Shown piece by piece: positions 63,464 through 64,000 of a stretch of DNA of 64,000 nucleotides (positions are counted from its first letter, which is position 1; each line of letters starts with the position of its first letter). Below the pieces are notes generated by a model. That model saw only the letters and a list, made by a program, of their open reading frames with translations, ran no database searches and was not told the origin of the DNA. Source of the stretch: Azospirillaceae bacterium. Lineage in GTDB: Bacteria; Pseudomonadota; Alphaproteobacteria; Azospirillales; Azospirillaceae. The stretch covers positions 62,001-126,000 of the forward strand of contig JAPWJW010000005.1 of assembly GCA_028283825.1 (NCBI GenBank), read 5' to 3'. The position numbers and the translations under genes are program-made.

Positions 63464-64000
63464 ATGCGCGAAGATAGAATTAAAAAGGATATGCTAAAGC
63501 GAGACCTAATAATCAAAGCCGCCCGCTCATGCTTCCTTGAAAAGGGAATTATGGGTACTCGCGTATGTGATATAGGAGAATATTCTGGATTGAGCGTCGG
63601 CAGTATATATAATATTTTTAAAAGCAAAGAAGAAATAATACTTGAATCCACAGATCTTGATAGTGATATTTTCAATATATCAGATACAGATAAAGAGAAC
63701 TTTGGTGGCGTTGCCATATATATTAATAAAGAAATAAGAAGAGTGATTGATTTGCACACTGGAGTCAATTTTTCATTATATACCGAGCTATTGTCATTAG
63801 CCTCTAGGAATGACGCCATATCAAAATACATGAACAGAAAGAAAGAAGAGCTTCACGGCAGAGCATCTATCATAATTATGCTAGGTCAGAGTCGCGGCGA
63901 AATAGATAAACACATTGATGTATCAAGAAGAGCATCTGCTTTAGTATGCTCCGTCGAAGCAGCAAGGCTAATCCCCAAAATTAATCCGCGCCTAGATGGA
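63464..64000 (+). CDS. TetR/AcrR-family regulator, runs off the window end
   Basis: From ATG 63464 the frame is open to 64000 (179 codons, no stop). The N-terminal helix-turn-helix is clear: IIKAARSCFLEKGIMGTRV, CDIGEYSGLSVGSIYNIFK and SKEEIILES. The C-terminal ligand domain is partly present. AGAGG lies 6 bp upstream of the start. Base composition is strongly AT-rich (many AAA, ATA, AAT codons), unlike the rest of the window, a sign of acquisition from a low-GC donor. The gene continues beyond the window. Confidence 0.8.
   Translation, partial: MREDRIKKDMLKRDLIIKAARSCFLEKGIMGTRVCDIGEYSGLSVGSIYNIFKSKEEIILESTDLDSDIFNISDTDKENFGGVAIYINKEIRRVIDLHTGVNFSLYTELLSLASRNDAISKYMNRKKEELHGRASIIIMLGQSRGEIDKHIDVSRRASALVCSVEAARLIPKINPRLDG

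Noticed and set aside
55350-64000. Search for attR as a repeat of the tRNA-Glu 3' end
   Set aside because: No second copy was found by reading the window, so attR was not annotated.

Overview
The window is GC-rich DNA, about two thirds G+C by eye, with AT-rich intergenic stretches and an AT-rich last 0.6 kb. Gene content (TonB receptors, SsuABC-type transporters, a GlgP-GlgB-GlgC-GlgA-GlgX-MalQ operon, Rrf2 and BrnTA) suits an alphaproteobacterium, probably of the Azospirillaceae. That placement is inferred from gene style; there is no rRNA here.

Layout. 1-3.9 kb: an autotransporter tail, then an iron-uptake unit (lipoprotein, TonB siderophore receptor, PchR-like AraC regulator, Fur-like box). 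4.1-8.4 kb: a LeoA-type locus of dynamin-like GTPases in which one G domain is split by an in-frame TGA. 8.4-10.4 kb: a UvrD/Rep helicase. 10.5-39.3 kb: mostly an organosulfur-scavenging region. It holds two sets of ABC transporter genes (one cut down by deletion), two TonB receptors, two SsuD-like flavin monooxygenases, a flavin reductase, a nitroreductase, two DszB-like desulfinases that are easily mistaken for ABC binding proteins, a rhodanese-fold protein without catalytic cysteines, and an Rrf2 regulator. Unrelated small units lie inside it: a lipoprotein, a TetR gene with its membrane-protein partner, and two small secreted paralogues. 39.5-43.1 kb: BrnTA toxin-antitoxin, a frameshifted cysE, a frameshifted AraC gene and an O-methyltransferase that shares an operator with it. 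43.1-54.9 kb: the glycogen operon on the minus strand. 55.3-64 kb: tRNA-Glu(CTC) followed by an integrative island with an integrase, an IS21 relic, a two-gene SMC-like ATPase unit, an SDR relic, a complete IS66 element with 8-bp target duplication, a second integrase relic, an AlpA-like gene and a TetR gene running off the end.

How the parts fit. The sulfur genes form a plausible route: outer-membrane uptake (TonB receptors), inner-membrane uptake (SsuABC type), flavin-dependent C-S cleavage (SsuD-like enzymes with the reductase), and desulfination by DszB-like enzymes with an intact Cys-His-Arg triad. Four promoters in this region share a motif close to RTCTATMGAT in the same orientation 36-67 bp before the start codon, which suggests one regulon. 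Three copies of an intergenic repeat with covarying hairpins also lie here.

Several genes between 41.0 and 45.1 kb carry single frame breaks, some in homopolymers. These may be real decay or assembly errors, and read-level checks would separate the two.
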